A stretch of DNA of 55,246 bases, taken from the NCBI RefSeq assembly GCF_000952685.1, contig NZ_JYHV01000033.1:1-55246 (forward strand), read 5' to 3'. Below are positions 43,684 to 52,484 of this stretch, piece by piece. A model generated the notes under the pieces. The model was given only the letters and a program-made list of their open reading frames with translations, was not told where the DNA came from and did no database searches. Source of the stretch: Stutzerimonas stutzeri. Lineage in GTDB: Bacteria; Pseudomonadota; Gammaproteobacteria; Pseudomonadales; Pseudomonadaceae. Each line of letters starts with the position of its first letter. Position 1 is the first letter of the stretch. The position numbers were made by a program, and so were the translations under genes.

Positions 43684-44330
43684 CACACTGGCCGAACTGG
43701 GCGAAGGCGGTATTGCGGTGGCAACTGGTCCAGGCCGCTGATGGTAACGTTCAGGTTCTTCCAGATGCCGTCCTTGATGCCATAGATGCAACCATGCACG
43801 GACAGCGGCTGACCACGGTGCCAGGCGTTCTGGACGATGGTGGTATGACTGACGTTCGCGACCTGCTGGATGACGTTGAGCTCACACAGACGATCGACCT
43901 GCGCTTCCTCGGTGGGGAAGCTGGCGATATGGTCGCGGTGTTCGTAGTAGAGGTCGCGGATGGTGCGCAGCCAGCCGTCGATCAGGCCGAGCTGATCATC
44001 GCGCATCGAAGCACGTACCCCGCCGCAACCATAATGACCGGTGACCAGGATGTGCTTCACCTTGAGCACGTCGACCGCGTACTGGATGACCGACAGACAG
44101 TTGAGGTCGGTGTGCAACACCACGTTGGCAACGTTGCGGTGTACGAACAGATCGCCCGGCAACATGCCGACTATCTCGTTGGCGGGTACGCGGGCATCGG
44201 AACAGCCGATCCAGAGGTACTCCGGCACCTGCTGCTTGGCCAGTTTGGTGAAGAAGTCAGGGTCTTCCTCAATGATGGCTTCAGCCCAGCGCGCGTTGTT
44301 TTCGATTAACTGTTGAAGATCGTTGCTCAT
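43683..44330 (-). CDS. can: Beta-class carbonic anhydrase
   Basis: The 215-residue product has the zinc ligands of beta-carbonic anhydrase: C43 and D45 in IGCSDARVP (with R47), H99 and C102 in TGHYGCGG. It interconverts CO2 and bicarbonate in the cytoplasm, supplying bicarbonate for carboxylases. The length and N-terminus (NDLQQLIENNARWAE) match Can of E. coli. It precedes the EamA gene with a one-base overlap. Confidence 0.93.
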   Translation of the reverse strand: MSNDLQQLIENNARWAEAIIEEDPDFFTKLAKQQVPEYLWIGCSDARVPANEIVGMLPGDLFVHRNVANVVLHTDLNCLSVIQYAVDVLKVKHILVTGHYGCGGVRASMRDDQLGLIDGWLRTIRDLYYEHRDHIASFPTEEAQVDRLCELNVIQQVANVSHTTIVQNAWHRGQPLSVHGCIYGIKDGIWKNLNVTISGLDQLPPQYRLRPVRPV

Positions 44331-44405
44331 CGCCTACCCCATCCATCCGAAACGTTACGAACCGGTCGGCATTATGACAAGCATGCAGACCGGTGCGTCA
44401 CAGCT

Positions 44406-45815
44406 TCAGACTGTAAACAGCGGGTTCGACGGGACTTCCGCACGTGGGCGGGAAGAGAACGCCCGTAGATCGCGCAGGAAATTGTCACGCCAGGCGTCGA
44501 GGTCCGCCGCGCGGATGGCGCGCATCATGTGCTCGTAACGATCCTTGCGTTCGGTGAGCGACATGCGCATGGCGCGGTCGAGCGCCTCGGCCATGCCGAT
44601 GCAGTCGTAAGGATTGATGATCAGCGCCGAGGTCAGCTCACGGGCGGCACCGGCGAAGCGCGACAACACCAGCACGCCAGGATCCTCCGGGTCTTGCGAC
44701 GCGACGTATTCCTTGGCGACCAGGTTCATGCCGTCGCGCAGCGGTGTGACGAAGCCGATATCGGCGCTGCGGAACAGCCCCATCAGCACGCGTCGATCAT
44801 GGCTTTTATTGAGATAGTGCAGCGGCGTCCAATCCAGATCCGACAGCCAGCCATTGATGTGGCCGGCGGCACTTTCGAGCTGCTGGCGGATGTGTTGATA
44901 GGTCTTCACATCAGAGCGGGAGGTCGGTGCGATCTGTACGAACTCGACCGCGCGGCGGTGCTCCGGGTAGCGTTCGAGGAAGGCCTCGTAGGCCTTGAAG
45001 CGCTCCACCAGACCCTTGGAATAATCCAACCGATCGACGCTGATGATCTTCTTGCGTGCCACGTCAGTGGTACGCCGCATAGGCTTGCGGCGGGTCTTGT
45101 AGGACTCGGCCAGGTCCTGGATTTCGTCTGGAACCACGCCAATCGGGTAGACCCCGGCGCGGAAGTTCTGTCCGTACGCCGTCAGGCTGCCATCGTTTTC
45201 GAGAATGCCGCGCACTTCACGGGTCATGTAGTCCTGGAAGGCCAGACGATCGGTTTCGGTCTGAAAGCCGATGAGGTCATAGAAACACAGCGTCTTGAGC
45301 AATTCGTTGTGCGGCGGGATGACGGTGAGGATTTCCGGCGGCGGAAACGGGATATGCAGGAAAAAGCCGATGCGGTTGCGAATACCCAGCTGACGGCAGG
45401 CCTCGGCGAAGGGAATCAGGTGATAGTCATGGATCCAGATGATGTCGTCGGGTTTGAGCAGCGGCCTGAGCTTCTCCGCCAGCATCGCATTAACCCGGCG
45501 GTACCCCTCATATTCCTGACGGTTGTAGCGGGCCAGATCGATGCGGTAGTGGAAGATCGGCCAGAGCGTGGCATTGGAGAATCCGCGGTAATACTGGTCG
45601 TAATCCTGCTTGGTCAGGCCCATCGTCACGTAGGTGATATTGCCGATGGTCTCGGTGTTGGTTTGCGGGGTGCTGCTTACGTCACCGCTCCAGCCAAACC
45701 AGATACCTCCGGCCTGGCGCAACGCGTCATAGACGCCAACTGCAAGCCCGCCAGCAGCGACCTTCCCCGCCTTGATCGGCGCTACTCGGTTGGAAACCAC
45801 TACTAGTCGGCTCAT
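44406..45815 (-). CDS. otsA: Trehalose-6-phosphate synthase
   Basis: The 469-residue protein matches OtsA (GT20): [16 protein letters not shown] at the start, [53 protein letters not shown] and a [12 protein letters not shown] nucleotide-sugar segment. It joins UDP-glucose and glucose 6-phosphate to trehalose 6-phosphate, for osmotic and desiccation tolerance. ATG at 45815 is used because the conserved SRLVVVSNR begins there; the frame extends upstream without homology. It follows otsB by 25 bases. Confidence 0.94.
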   Translation of the reverse strand: MSRLVVVSNRVAPIKAGKVAAGGLAVGVYDALRQAGGIWFGWSGDVSSTPQTNTETIGNITYVTMGLTKQDYDQYYRGFSNATLWPIFHYRIDLARYNRQEYEGYRRVNAMLAEKLRPLLKPDDIIWIHDYHLIPFAEACRQLGIRNRIGFFLHIPFPPPEILTVIPPHNELLKTLCFYDLIGFQTETDRLAFQDYMTREVRGILENDGSLTAYGQNFRAGVYPIGVVPDEIQDLAESYKTRRKPMRRTTDVARKKIISVDRLDYSKGLVERFKAYEAFLERYPEHRRAVEFVQIAPTSRSDVKTYQHIRQQLESAAGHINGWLSDLDWTPLHYLNKSHDRRVLMGLFRSADIGFVTPLRDGMNLVAKEYVASQDPEDPGVLVLSRFAGAARELTSALIINPYDCIGMAEALDRAMRMSLTERKDRYEHMMRAIRAADLDAWRDNFLRDLRAFSSRPRAEVPSNPLFTV

Positions 45816-45840
45816 GGGTCGTTCTCGCTCCAGTCTGGTT

Positions 45841-46605
45841 TTATTGGTTTTCCGGCTGTTCTGAGAGTGCATCGAGCAAGCGTTCGAGCCAGGCGCCAAC
45901 GGCTTCTACCGACTCCAGGCGTTGCTTGGCTTCGGTCGGGCCGGTACCGACCTTGATGCTCAGTCCTCCCAGTTCGTTGACGACCTTGAAGCCCGCCTCG
46001 TCGGTCAGATCGTCACCAACGAACACCGGCATCCTTCCTTTGAATGGAGCCTCCTGCATGAAGGTGCGAATCACCTCGCCCTTGCTCGCGCCGCGAGGTT
46101 TTAGCTCGAACACGCATTTTCCCGGTTGCAGCGTCAAGACGTCGCCGTAGCGCTCGACGAAGTCTTCAGCCAGCGCTCGGGCGGTGCCTTCCAACTCCGG
46201 GGCCAAACGAAAATGCAGGGCGAATGCGATGGTCTTGTTTTCCAGCGACAGGCCGGGGTGTTGACCGCAGGCGTGTGCTAGCTCTCGCTGGATGGCTTCG
46301 AACACGTCTTTGTCGAGCGCCAGATTGCGCATCTCGCCTTCCGCTGTGCGGCGCTCGGCACCGTGCACGCCGGCAGCCGGCAGCCGCAGTGGCGAGAGCA
46401 GATCATCGAGCTGGCTGAGCGGACGGCCGGAAATAACCGCCAAGGGAATTTCGCTGAGATGCAGGTGCTCCAGGGCAACCAGCGAGCGAGGTGGAATGGT
46501 CACGAGCTCAGGGCGAGGCTGTATTTCTGCCAGCGTGCCGTCGACGTCGAAAAAGAAAGCGCAGCGCCGGACCTCTAGCCCGGGTCGGTCATTTGGTTTG
46601 TTCAT
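45841..46605 (-). CDS. otsB: Trehalose-6-phosphate phosphatase
   Basis: The 254-residue product is a HAD-superfamily phosphatase: FFFDVDGTLAEIQPRP with the nucleophile Asp, VISGRPLSQLDDLL, GVHGAERR and VFVGDDLTDEAGF with the metal-binding Asp pair. It removes phosphate from trehalose 6-phosphate. It is upstream of otsA and 25 bases from it, forming the otsBA operon. Confidence 0.93.
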   Translation of the reverse strand: MNKPNDRPGLEVRRCAFFFDVDGTLAEIQPRPELVTIPPRSLVALEHLHLSEIPLAVISGRPLSQLDDLLSPLRLPAAGVHGAERRTAEGEMRNLALDKDVFEAIQRELAHACGQHPGLSLENKTIAFALHFRLAPELEGTARALAEDFVERYGDVLTLQPGKCVFELKPRGASKGEVIRTFMQEAPFKGRMPVFVGDDLTDEAGFKVVNELGGLSIKVGTGPTEAKQRLESVEAVGAWLERLLDALSEQPENQ

Positions 46606-46791
46606 GAACCTTGAGACTCCGGATAGTCGACGGTGGTTCGCGCTTTTTGTGTCATCACAAGCGCTTAGGCGCTAAACAGGCGGCCCTTGCAGCTTGGTTC
46701 ATAAAGCCCGAACCGGCCAGCGGCCAGCCTGAATCTTCGCATCGACGCCGGGTCACAACCTGCAAGACCGCAGCTCACACAGGAGGTTGTC

Positions 46792-47334
46792 ATGAACGAT
46801 CGCAAGCCCTATACACCCACGGAGATCGACGACACCGAGGACCGCATGGGCTCGATGGAGCAGCTCGATTTCGACCAGCATCGCGACGATCGCAAGGGCC
46901 GTATCGGTGACGAGGTGCCGGCCGAAGAAGTCGAGGACGAGTTCCCGCCGGAGCGAGTAGCCGAAGCGGGCATGACCACCGGAGAAGTGCCGGATGGCGA
47001 CACCACCATGGACGACCTTGCGCCTGAGACGCTCATTCGCGAAGACGGCTCGCGCTCACCTAACGAACGCGGCCATGGCGGCCCGGCCGACCAGGACCTG
47101 AGCGAAGTCTCCGAACATCGCATCGGTGCCGACGTGGATCTCGACGAGGCAGAGAAGGGTCGCTATGACCCACTGGACGGCAAGCCTTGGGACGGACCGG
47201 CGAAGGGCGACCCGGACACCGGGCTCGGCGGCGGCGATGCCGTGCTGCATGAAAATGACGACCTGATGGACGACAACGAACTCGAAGGCGACGCGCCACT
47301 GGACTCCGGGCGGGACAAGGCGCCAGGACGATAA
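46792..47334 (+). CDS. Acidic disordered protein, conserved hypothetical
   Basis: The 180-residue product is very acidic and low in hydrophobic residues, with repeated D/E-rich stretches (EEVEDEFPPERVAEAGM, RYDPLDGKPWDGPAKGDPDT). It is probably disordered. Proteins like this are sometimes annotated in pseudomonads as HPr-related, but I see no HPr active site. CAGGAGG lies 6 bases before the ATG. It sits beside otsBA in divergent orientation, which would suit a stress-related protein. Confidence 0.75.
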   Translation: MNDRKPYTPTEIDDTEDRMGSMEQLDFDQHRDDRKGRIGDEVPAEEVEDEFPPERVAEAGMTTGEVPDGDTTMDDLAPETLIREDGSRSPNERGHGGPADQDLSEVSEHRIGADVDLDEAEKGRYDPLDGKPWDGPAKGDPDTGLGGGDAVLHENDDLMDDNELEGDAPLDSGRDKAPGR

Positions 47335-47384
47335 GGTTGTTTACCGCTTCGTGTCGGGTCCGGGTGGCGGCCGCTTCAAGAAGG

Positions 47385-47412
47385 AAAAAGCCCGATCGTC
47401 TGGGTCGGGCTT
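47385..47412 (-). terminator. Rho-independent terminator downstream of rimI
   Basis: Read on the minus strand, AAGCCCGA pairs with TCGGGCTT around nine bases and is followed by a run of five T. It serves the rimI transcript. On the plus strand the T-run is short, so it is weaker for the acidic protein gene. Confidence 0.8.
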
Positions 47413-47433
47413 CGTATGGCGGTGCCTGCCTGA

Positions 47434-47886
47434 TCAATCGATCAATGTGCAGGCCATCACCAAGGCATCTTCGCGTCCGTCAGCGGAAGGGTAATAGCCA
47501 CGGCGCCGCCCTACTTCGTTGAAGCCGTAACGCTCGTAGAGCCGGTAGGCCGACGTATTGCTGGCGCGCACCTCGAGAAAGCATTCGCGCCCTCCGCGCT
47601 GGTGAGCCCGCTGCATCAGATGCTCAAGCAGCCGCAACCCCAGCCCACGCCCCTGGCTCTGGGGCTTGACGGTGATATTCAGCAGGTGCGCCTCGTCGAG
47701 AATGACATTGATCACGCCATGACCCACCTGCTGCTCGCCTTCGAGCATGACCCAGCATTCATAAGCGCTCAACGCGTCGGTGAAGATGCCGCGGGTCCAG
47801 GGATGACTGAAGGCGGCGTACTCGATTTTCAGGACTGTTTCGATATCCGCCGCCGTCATGGGGCGAAAACTGACTGCATCACTCAT
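47434..47886 (-). CDS. rimI: Ribosomal protein S18-alanine N-acetyltransferase
   Basis: The 150-residue GNAT protein matches RimI: HPWTRGIFTDALSAYECWVM, LLNITVKPQSQGRGLGLRLLEHLM with the acetyl-CoA loop, and EVRASNTSAYRLYERYGFNEVGRRRGYYP. It acetylates the N-terminal alanine of ribosomal protein S18. It follows holD by 10 bases, the same pairing as in E. coli. Confidence 0.93.
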   Translation of the reverse strand: MSDAVSFRPMTAADIETVLKIEYAAFSHPWTRGIFTDALSAYECWVMLEGEQQVGHGVINVILDEAHLLNITVKPQSQGRGLGLRLLEHLMQRAHQRGGRECFLEVRASNTSAYRLYERYGFNEVGRRRGYYPSADGREDALVMACTLID

Positions 47887-47896
47887 GAAGCACTGC

Positions 47897-48724
47897 TCAT
47901 AAACCCATAACCCAACGCGGCATGCTGCGACGCATCGCCTTCCACAACTCGGCCTTGCTGCCAGGTTGCTCCATTAACTGCTCGAGCCCGGGCATGGCCA
48001 AAGCGTGGCCGATGCCATCGATATGCAGCTCGCGGTAGCAGGCGTCTGCCTCCACCTCACCAGCAAAGCGCAGCGCCGGCAAACCCACTAACCAGAGGCA
48101 GGCACAACCCATTTCCTCCAGCTCGGCAGCCACGACACCTTGCACATAATCCCGTGCTGCCTCGGCGCCCTGATCGAGACTGCCGCGGTGCAGCAGTGGC
48201 CAACGAATCGGCTCACCGTCACCGACCTGCTGGGGCTTGTCCGGTAGCTTGGCGGCGCGCAGCAGATCCTTGAGCAGCAGGTAGGCGGGATCGCGGCTCT
48301 GGAAAGACTCACCGGTGGGCAATTCCACCAATAGCAGGCAATTACCGGCTCGTAGCAATTGCAAGGCAAAACGTGGTGGCGGTATGGCTGCCTTTTGCTC
48401 GGCGGCTGCCGGCTCGGCATCAGTGGGCCTCGCGGACGTCTTTTTCGGCTCGGGCATGGCGATGCGGGGCATGGCCGCACGCACCGCATCGGCGGCCGGG
48501 CTCGCCGTGGCCGCTGGCGCGTCTGTTACCGGCGCGGGCGACGAGGGGGCTGGCTGCCCGACGGGCTGCTCAAGCTCGACGACTGGCGCGGGCATGGCTT
48601 CGGGCTCGACGAACTGCAGCAGCTCCGGGCGCGACGGCGCGGCAAAGGGAAGCTCGACCCGTGGTAGCCAGGTGGTGACCTGCATCGCGTCGAGAAAGGC
48701 CCGACGCCGGCTTTCGGTGATCAA
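47897..48724 (-). CDS. holD: DNA polymerase III psi subunit
   Basis: The 275-residue product has an N-terminal [17 protein letters not shown] segment like the chi-binding start of E. coli psi, a Pro/Ala-rich linker (about residues 45-115), and a C-terminal domain ([32 protein letters not shown]). Its position before rimI matches holD of E. coli, and as I recall the pseudomonad psi gene is a long, poorly conserved gene before rimI. The start is TTG at 48724, overlapping the leuA stop codon (TTGA). Psi links the clamp loader to single-strand binding protein through chi. Confidence 0.72.
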   Translation of the reverse strand: MITESRRRAFLDAMQVTTWLPRVELPFAAPSRPELLQFVEPEAMPAPVVELEQPVGQPAPSSPAPVTDAPAATASPAADAVRAAMPRIAMPEPKKTSARPTDAEPAAAEQKAAIPPPRFALQLLRAGNCLLLVELPTGESFQSRDPAYLLLKDLLRAAKLPDKPQQVGDGEPIRWPLLHRGSLDQGAEAARDYVQGVVAAELEEMGCACLWLVGLPALRFAGEVEADACYRELHIDGIGHALAMPGLEQLMEQPGSKAELWKAMRRSMPRWVMGL

Positions 48725-50268
48725 ACCCCGACTACCTGCGGATGCGCCTTGGCGCCAACCTGCATCAGGTTCAGCGCATTCAGATAGGCCTTGGCGGACG
48801 CCACGACGATATCGGTATCGGCGCCGTTGCCATTGACGATGCGCCCTCCGTTCTCCAGCCGCACCGTGACCTCGCCTTGCGAGTCGGTGCCCTTGGTGAT
48901 GGCGTTGACCGAATAGAGCTGCAGCGTGGCGCCGGAATTGGCGACCGATTCGATGGCCTTGAAGGTCGCATCGACCGGCCCGGAGCCTTGTGCCGAGGCG
49001 GGCAGCTCATTGCCGTCCACGCTCAGCACGAGCTTGGCGTCCGGCACCTCGCCGGTTTTGCTCGCCACCTCTAGCGTCACCAGCTTGAAATGTTCCTGCA
49101 CGTCTTCGGCGAGGGTGTCAGAAACCAGCGCCTGCAGGTCCTCGTCGAAGATCTCGTGCTTCTTGTCGGCCAGCTCCTTGAAGCGCGCAAAGGCCGCGTT
49201 CAGCTCACCCTCGCCCGGCAGGACAATACCGAGCTCCTCGAGCCGCGAACGGAATGCGGCACGCCCGGAATGCTTGCCCATGACCATCTTGTTGGCGTTC
49301 CAGCCCACCGATTGCGCGGACATGATCTCGTAGGTTTCGCGGTGCTTGAGCACACCATCCTGGTGGATACCGGACTCATGGGCAAAGGCGTTGGCGCCGA
49401 CGATGGCCTTGTTCGGCTGCACCGGAAAGCCGGTGATGCCGGAAACCAGGCGCGAGGCGCTGAGGATGTGCTCGGTTTCGATGCGAGTGTGCACGTTAAG
49501 CAAATCCTGGCGGGTCTTGATCGCCATGACAATCTCTTCCAGCGCGGCGTTACCGGCGCGTTCACCCAGCCCGTTGATGGTGCACTCGACCTGCCGCGCA
49601 CCCGCAACGACCGCCGCCAGCGAGTTGGCCACCGCCAGGCCCAGGTCGTTGTGGCAATGCACGGAGAACACGGCCTTGTCGGCGTTGGGAATGCGTTCGA
49701 GCAGTTGGCGGATCATGTCTGCGTACTGATGGGGGATGGCGTAGCCGACGGTATCCGGAATGTTGATCGTGCGGGCGCCCGCATCGATGGCCGCTTCGAT
49801 GATGCGACAGAGGAAGTCGATGTCCGAACGTCCTGCGTCTTCACAGGAAAACTCCACGTCGGCGCAGAGATTGCGGGCCTTCGTCACCGCGCGCACAGCC
49901 TGCTCGACCACCTGGTCCGGCTGCATGCGCAGCTTGTACTGCATGTGGATCGGGCTGGTGGCGATGAAGGTGTGGATGCGCCCGGAATTAGCACCGGCCA
50001 GCGCCTCGGCGGCGCGCTCGATATCGGCATCGACAGCACGCGCCAGACTGCAGACGGTGCTGTCCTTGATGTGATCGGCCACCGCTTTGACCGCGGCGAA
50101 ATCCCCCGGACTGGCAATCGCGAAGCCGGCTTCGATCACGTCCACCTTCAGGCGCTCGAGGGCCTTGGCGATGCGCAGCTTTTCTTCGCCGGTCATGGAG
50201 GCGCCGGGGCTCTGTTCACCGTCTCGCAGGGTGGTGTCGAAGATGATGACGCGGTCGTTGCTGCTCAT
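48721..50268 (-). CDS. leuA: 2-isopropylmalate synthase
   Basis: The 515-residue protein has [18 protein letters not shown] with catalytic Arg and metal-binding Asp, the metal His pair in [28 protein letters not shown] and a C-terminal allosteric domain (from about residue 385). It condenses acetyl-CoA with 2-oxoisovalerate, the first step to leucine, and should be inhibited by leucine. The length and motifs are those of the E. coli-type enzyme, not the longer type II form also known from pseudomonads. GAGGAG precedes the ATG. It overlaps holD. Confidence 0.94.
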   Translation of the reverse strand: MSSNDRVIIFDTTLRDGEQSPGASMTGEEKLRIAKALERLKVDVIEAGFAIASPGDFAAVKAVADHIKDSTVCSLARAVDADIERAAEALAGANSGRIHTFIATSPIHMQYKLRMQPDQVVEQAVRAVTKARNLCADVEFSCEDAGRSDIDFLCRIIEAAIDAGARTINIPDTVGYAIPHQYADMIRQLLERIPNADKAVFSVHCHNDLGLAVANSLAAVVAGARQVECTINGLGERAGNAALEEIVMAIKTRQDLLNVHTRIETEHILSASRLVSGITGFPVQPNKAIVGANAFAHESGIHQDGVLKHRETYEIMSAQSVGWNANKMVMGKHSGRAAFRSRLEELGIVLPGEGELNAAFARFKELADKKHEIFDEDLQALVSDTLAEDVQEHFKLVTLEVASKTGEVPDAKLVLSVDGNELPASAQGSGPVDATFKAIESVANSGATLQLYSVNAITKGTDSQGEVTVRLENGGRIVNGNGADTDIVVASAKAYLNALNLMQVGAKAHPQVVGV

Positions 50269-50457
50269 GTCGAACTCCTCTTGGCCAGCCGTGCGGACTC
50301 AGGCGGCGCCTCAAGTGTGAATTGTGGCCGGAAACCAGCAAAGCGGGAAGGCCGAGCGTCTCATTGCGTCATCCCAACGATCGGTTTGGGCTGATTTGCA
50401 CCTGGGTCAGGCAGTACAATTGCCGACTATTTTTTGCAGCCGACAGAACCGATTCAG

Positions 50458-51699
50458 ATGATCGAACCCAAGCGCGTACTGCGTGCCCTCGCCGAACACT
50501 GGACGTTGCTCGAGCCACTGTGCGAGCGCTTCGATGCCGGCACCCTGAGCCTGATCGAACTGCGTCATCAGCTCGCCGCGCAACTGCCGGAAGGCACGCC
50601 CACCGATATCACCGCCCTGCTCGATCAGTGGATCCGCCTGGATATCCTGGTCCCGGTGGCGAAAAGCCCGAATCGCTTCGAGCTCAACGCGCAAATCCAT
50701 GACTTCCTCGCCTACCTGCGCCGCGAACATCGGCTCGGCCTGTGCCTGGAGATCGAAGCCTACCTCCGCCATCTGGAACGCCTGGCCGGGCATATCCAGG
50801 ACGCTTTCGAGATTCGCGACGGCCAGGACCTCGCCCGCCAGCTGCGTCTGCTCGACATGCGCGTGCGCGACGTGCTGAAGAAGCTAGCCAATGACGAGCA
50901 GGCCCTGATCGGTGTCGCCGACCGAGCAAAAACCAGCGATCGGCAGATTCCGCTGCGTCAACGTTACGCCGAGGTCCTCGCCACCTGGGATGAATACGTC
51001 GAACCGATGATCCAGCTGGTCGCGGCCGATGGTGCGTTCGAGCAGGGCGTGTACCGCGTCGAACAGGTGCTGATGAAGCTGCTCGGTGAGCAGCAGCGCC
51101 TCGGCCAGCTGGTCGACGACGACCTGCTGCTGCGCACCCATGCACGCATTCTCGAGATGCAGAGTACCGCCCAGTTGACCCTGCGCCACGCGCGCGAGCT
51201 GTTGCTGCCGTTGCGGGAAGAGGCGCGCCGCCATAACGCCGTGACCCGGGGTGCCGCGCTGGCGCTGTCGGCCATCCGCAAGAAGGGACTCGATGCCGTG
51301 CCGCAGGCCTCGTTGCCGCTGTTCACCCGCCCGCAGAGCACCTTTCTCGGCTCGGCCAGCCAGGTCGAGGCCTATGTCTATGCCCTGGCCCGCTTCGAGC
51401 CGAAACCGGCGCAATTCCCCAGGGCCGGCAGCAAGCGCAGGACCGACGCACCGCGCTCGCCGTTGACGGCGCGAGAAATGCTCGACCGCTGCGAACAGGC
51501 GCTACCGCTGCCTGACCTGATGCAATGGCTGCTCGAGCAGGAACCGGAAGGCGCAACCGACGAGCTGCTCTACTGGTTCTCGCGCCTATCCCGCGATGCA
51601 CGCTTCCAGCGCGACCGGCTGGAGCGCCGTGAATACCTGACGCGCGAGCATCAAGTCAGCCTCAGCTCTTTCGCCCTGCTGGCCAACGCCGATGCCTGA
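50458..51699 (+). CDS. mksF: MksF, kleisin-like subunit of MksBEF condensin
   Basis: The product is 413 residues from ATG 50458 (an upstream TTG is possible). It starts IEPKRVLRALAEHWTLLEPL, then shows a winged-helix region, a long helical middle and a conserved C-terminus (REMLDRCEQALPLPDLMQWL, ending REHQVSLSSFALL). This, and the next two genes, match the MukF-like kleisin of the Mks condensins. It bridges the two MksB heads and binds MksE. It diverges from leuA by 189 bases. The block resembles the P. aeruginosa locus in which mks genes lie not far from holD-rimI. Confidence 0.88.
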   Translation: MIEPKRVLRALAEHWTLLEPLCERFDAGTLSLIELRHQLAAQLPEGTPTDITALLDQWIRLDILVPVAKSPNRFELNAQIHDFLAYLRREHRLGLCLEIEAYLRHLERLAGHIQDAFEIRDGQDLARQLRLLDMRVRDVLKKLANDEQALIGVADRAKTSDRQIPLRQRYAEVLATWDEYVEPMIQLVAADGAFEQGVYRVEQVLMKLLGEQQRLGQLVDDDLLLRTHARILEMQSTAQLTLRHARELLLPLREEARRHNAVTRGAALALSAIRKKGLDAVPQASLPLFTRPQSTFLGSASQVEAYVYALARFEPKPAQFPRAGSKRRTDAPRSPLTAREMLDRCEQALPLPDLMQWLLEQEPEGATDELLYWFSRLSRDARFQRDRLERREYLTREHQVSLSSFALLANADA

Positions 51700-51797
51700 G
51701 CGCTTACGAGCTGGACCAGGTATTGCGCGCCCTGTCTCGAACCCATTTTGTGAAAAGCGCTTCGCGGTTTTCACCCGCCGATTGCCCTGAGTTGCCT

Positions 51798-52484
51798 ATG
51801 AACATCGATCTGAAAGAAATGACCCAGTTGGCCCCAATCTTCCGCGAGTTGTTCAAGGGATATCACCTGTCCCGCAGCGAGCCGGAATGCTACGCCCAGC
51901 TGTCCAACATGCAGGACCAGTACCGCGCTCTGTTCAAGGCGCTCGGCTTCGAGCTGGTCTGCGACCCACGCGGCTTCTACTACTTCGTCCCCGAGCAGAT
52001 GGGGGCGCAGGTCAACAAGACCGCACAGCGCCTGGCGTTGTTCACCTTCATTCTGGTCGAGCATCTGGCCGACCAGGGCCGCGATCCACTCGCGGTGCTC
52101 GACGGCGGTACCCTGGGCCGGGACGAACTGCCCGCGCTGCTGGACAAATACCGCGACCTGTTCCTGCAGGCCGAGGTGACCACCCAGGACGAGCTGGAAG
52201 AAAAGGTGATCCGCCGCCTGACGCAACTAGGCTTCGCCGAAGACAGCAACGGCATCTACCGTTTCCTGCCGCCGATGCACCGCTTCCTCGACGTCTGCCT
52301 ATCCGTCCAGCAGGACCGCGACCTCGCGGCGAACCTGCACAGCAGCGATCTGGCACTGGCGGCACCTCAGCTCATGGCCGAGGAAGAAGAGGACGACATC
52401 ATTCTTATCGATCGCGACTCTGACGATAGCGAAGAAGATGCCCTGGCACGCGCCATCGCTGAAGAAAAGGAGCTTGAAGCATGA
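51798..52484 (+). CDS. mksE: MksE, condensin accessory subunit
   Basis: The 228-residue product has LAPIFRELFKGYHLSRSEPECYAQL, the winged-helix segments typical of MksE/JetB, and a very acidic C-terminal tail (EEEEDDIILIDRDSDDSEED). It binds the MksF kleisin and regulates loading. ATG at 51798 is used; earlier frame has no homology. It overlaps mksB by ATGA, so the two are translationally coupled. Confidence 0.87.
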   Translation: MNIDLKEMTQLAPIFRELFKGYHLSRSEPECYAQLSNMQDQYRALFKALGFELVCDPRGFYYFVPEQMGAQVNKTAQRLALFTFILVEHLADQGRDPLAVLDGGTLGRDELPALLDKYRDLFLQAEVTTQDELEEKVIRRLTQLGFAEDSNGIYRFLPPMHRFLDVCLSVQQDRDLAANLHSSDLALAAPQLMAEEEEDDIILIDRDSDDSEEDALARAIAEEKELEA

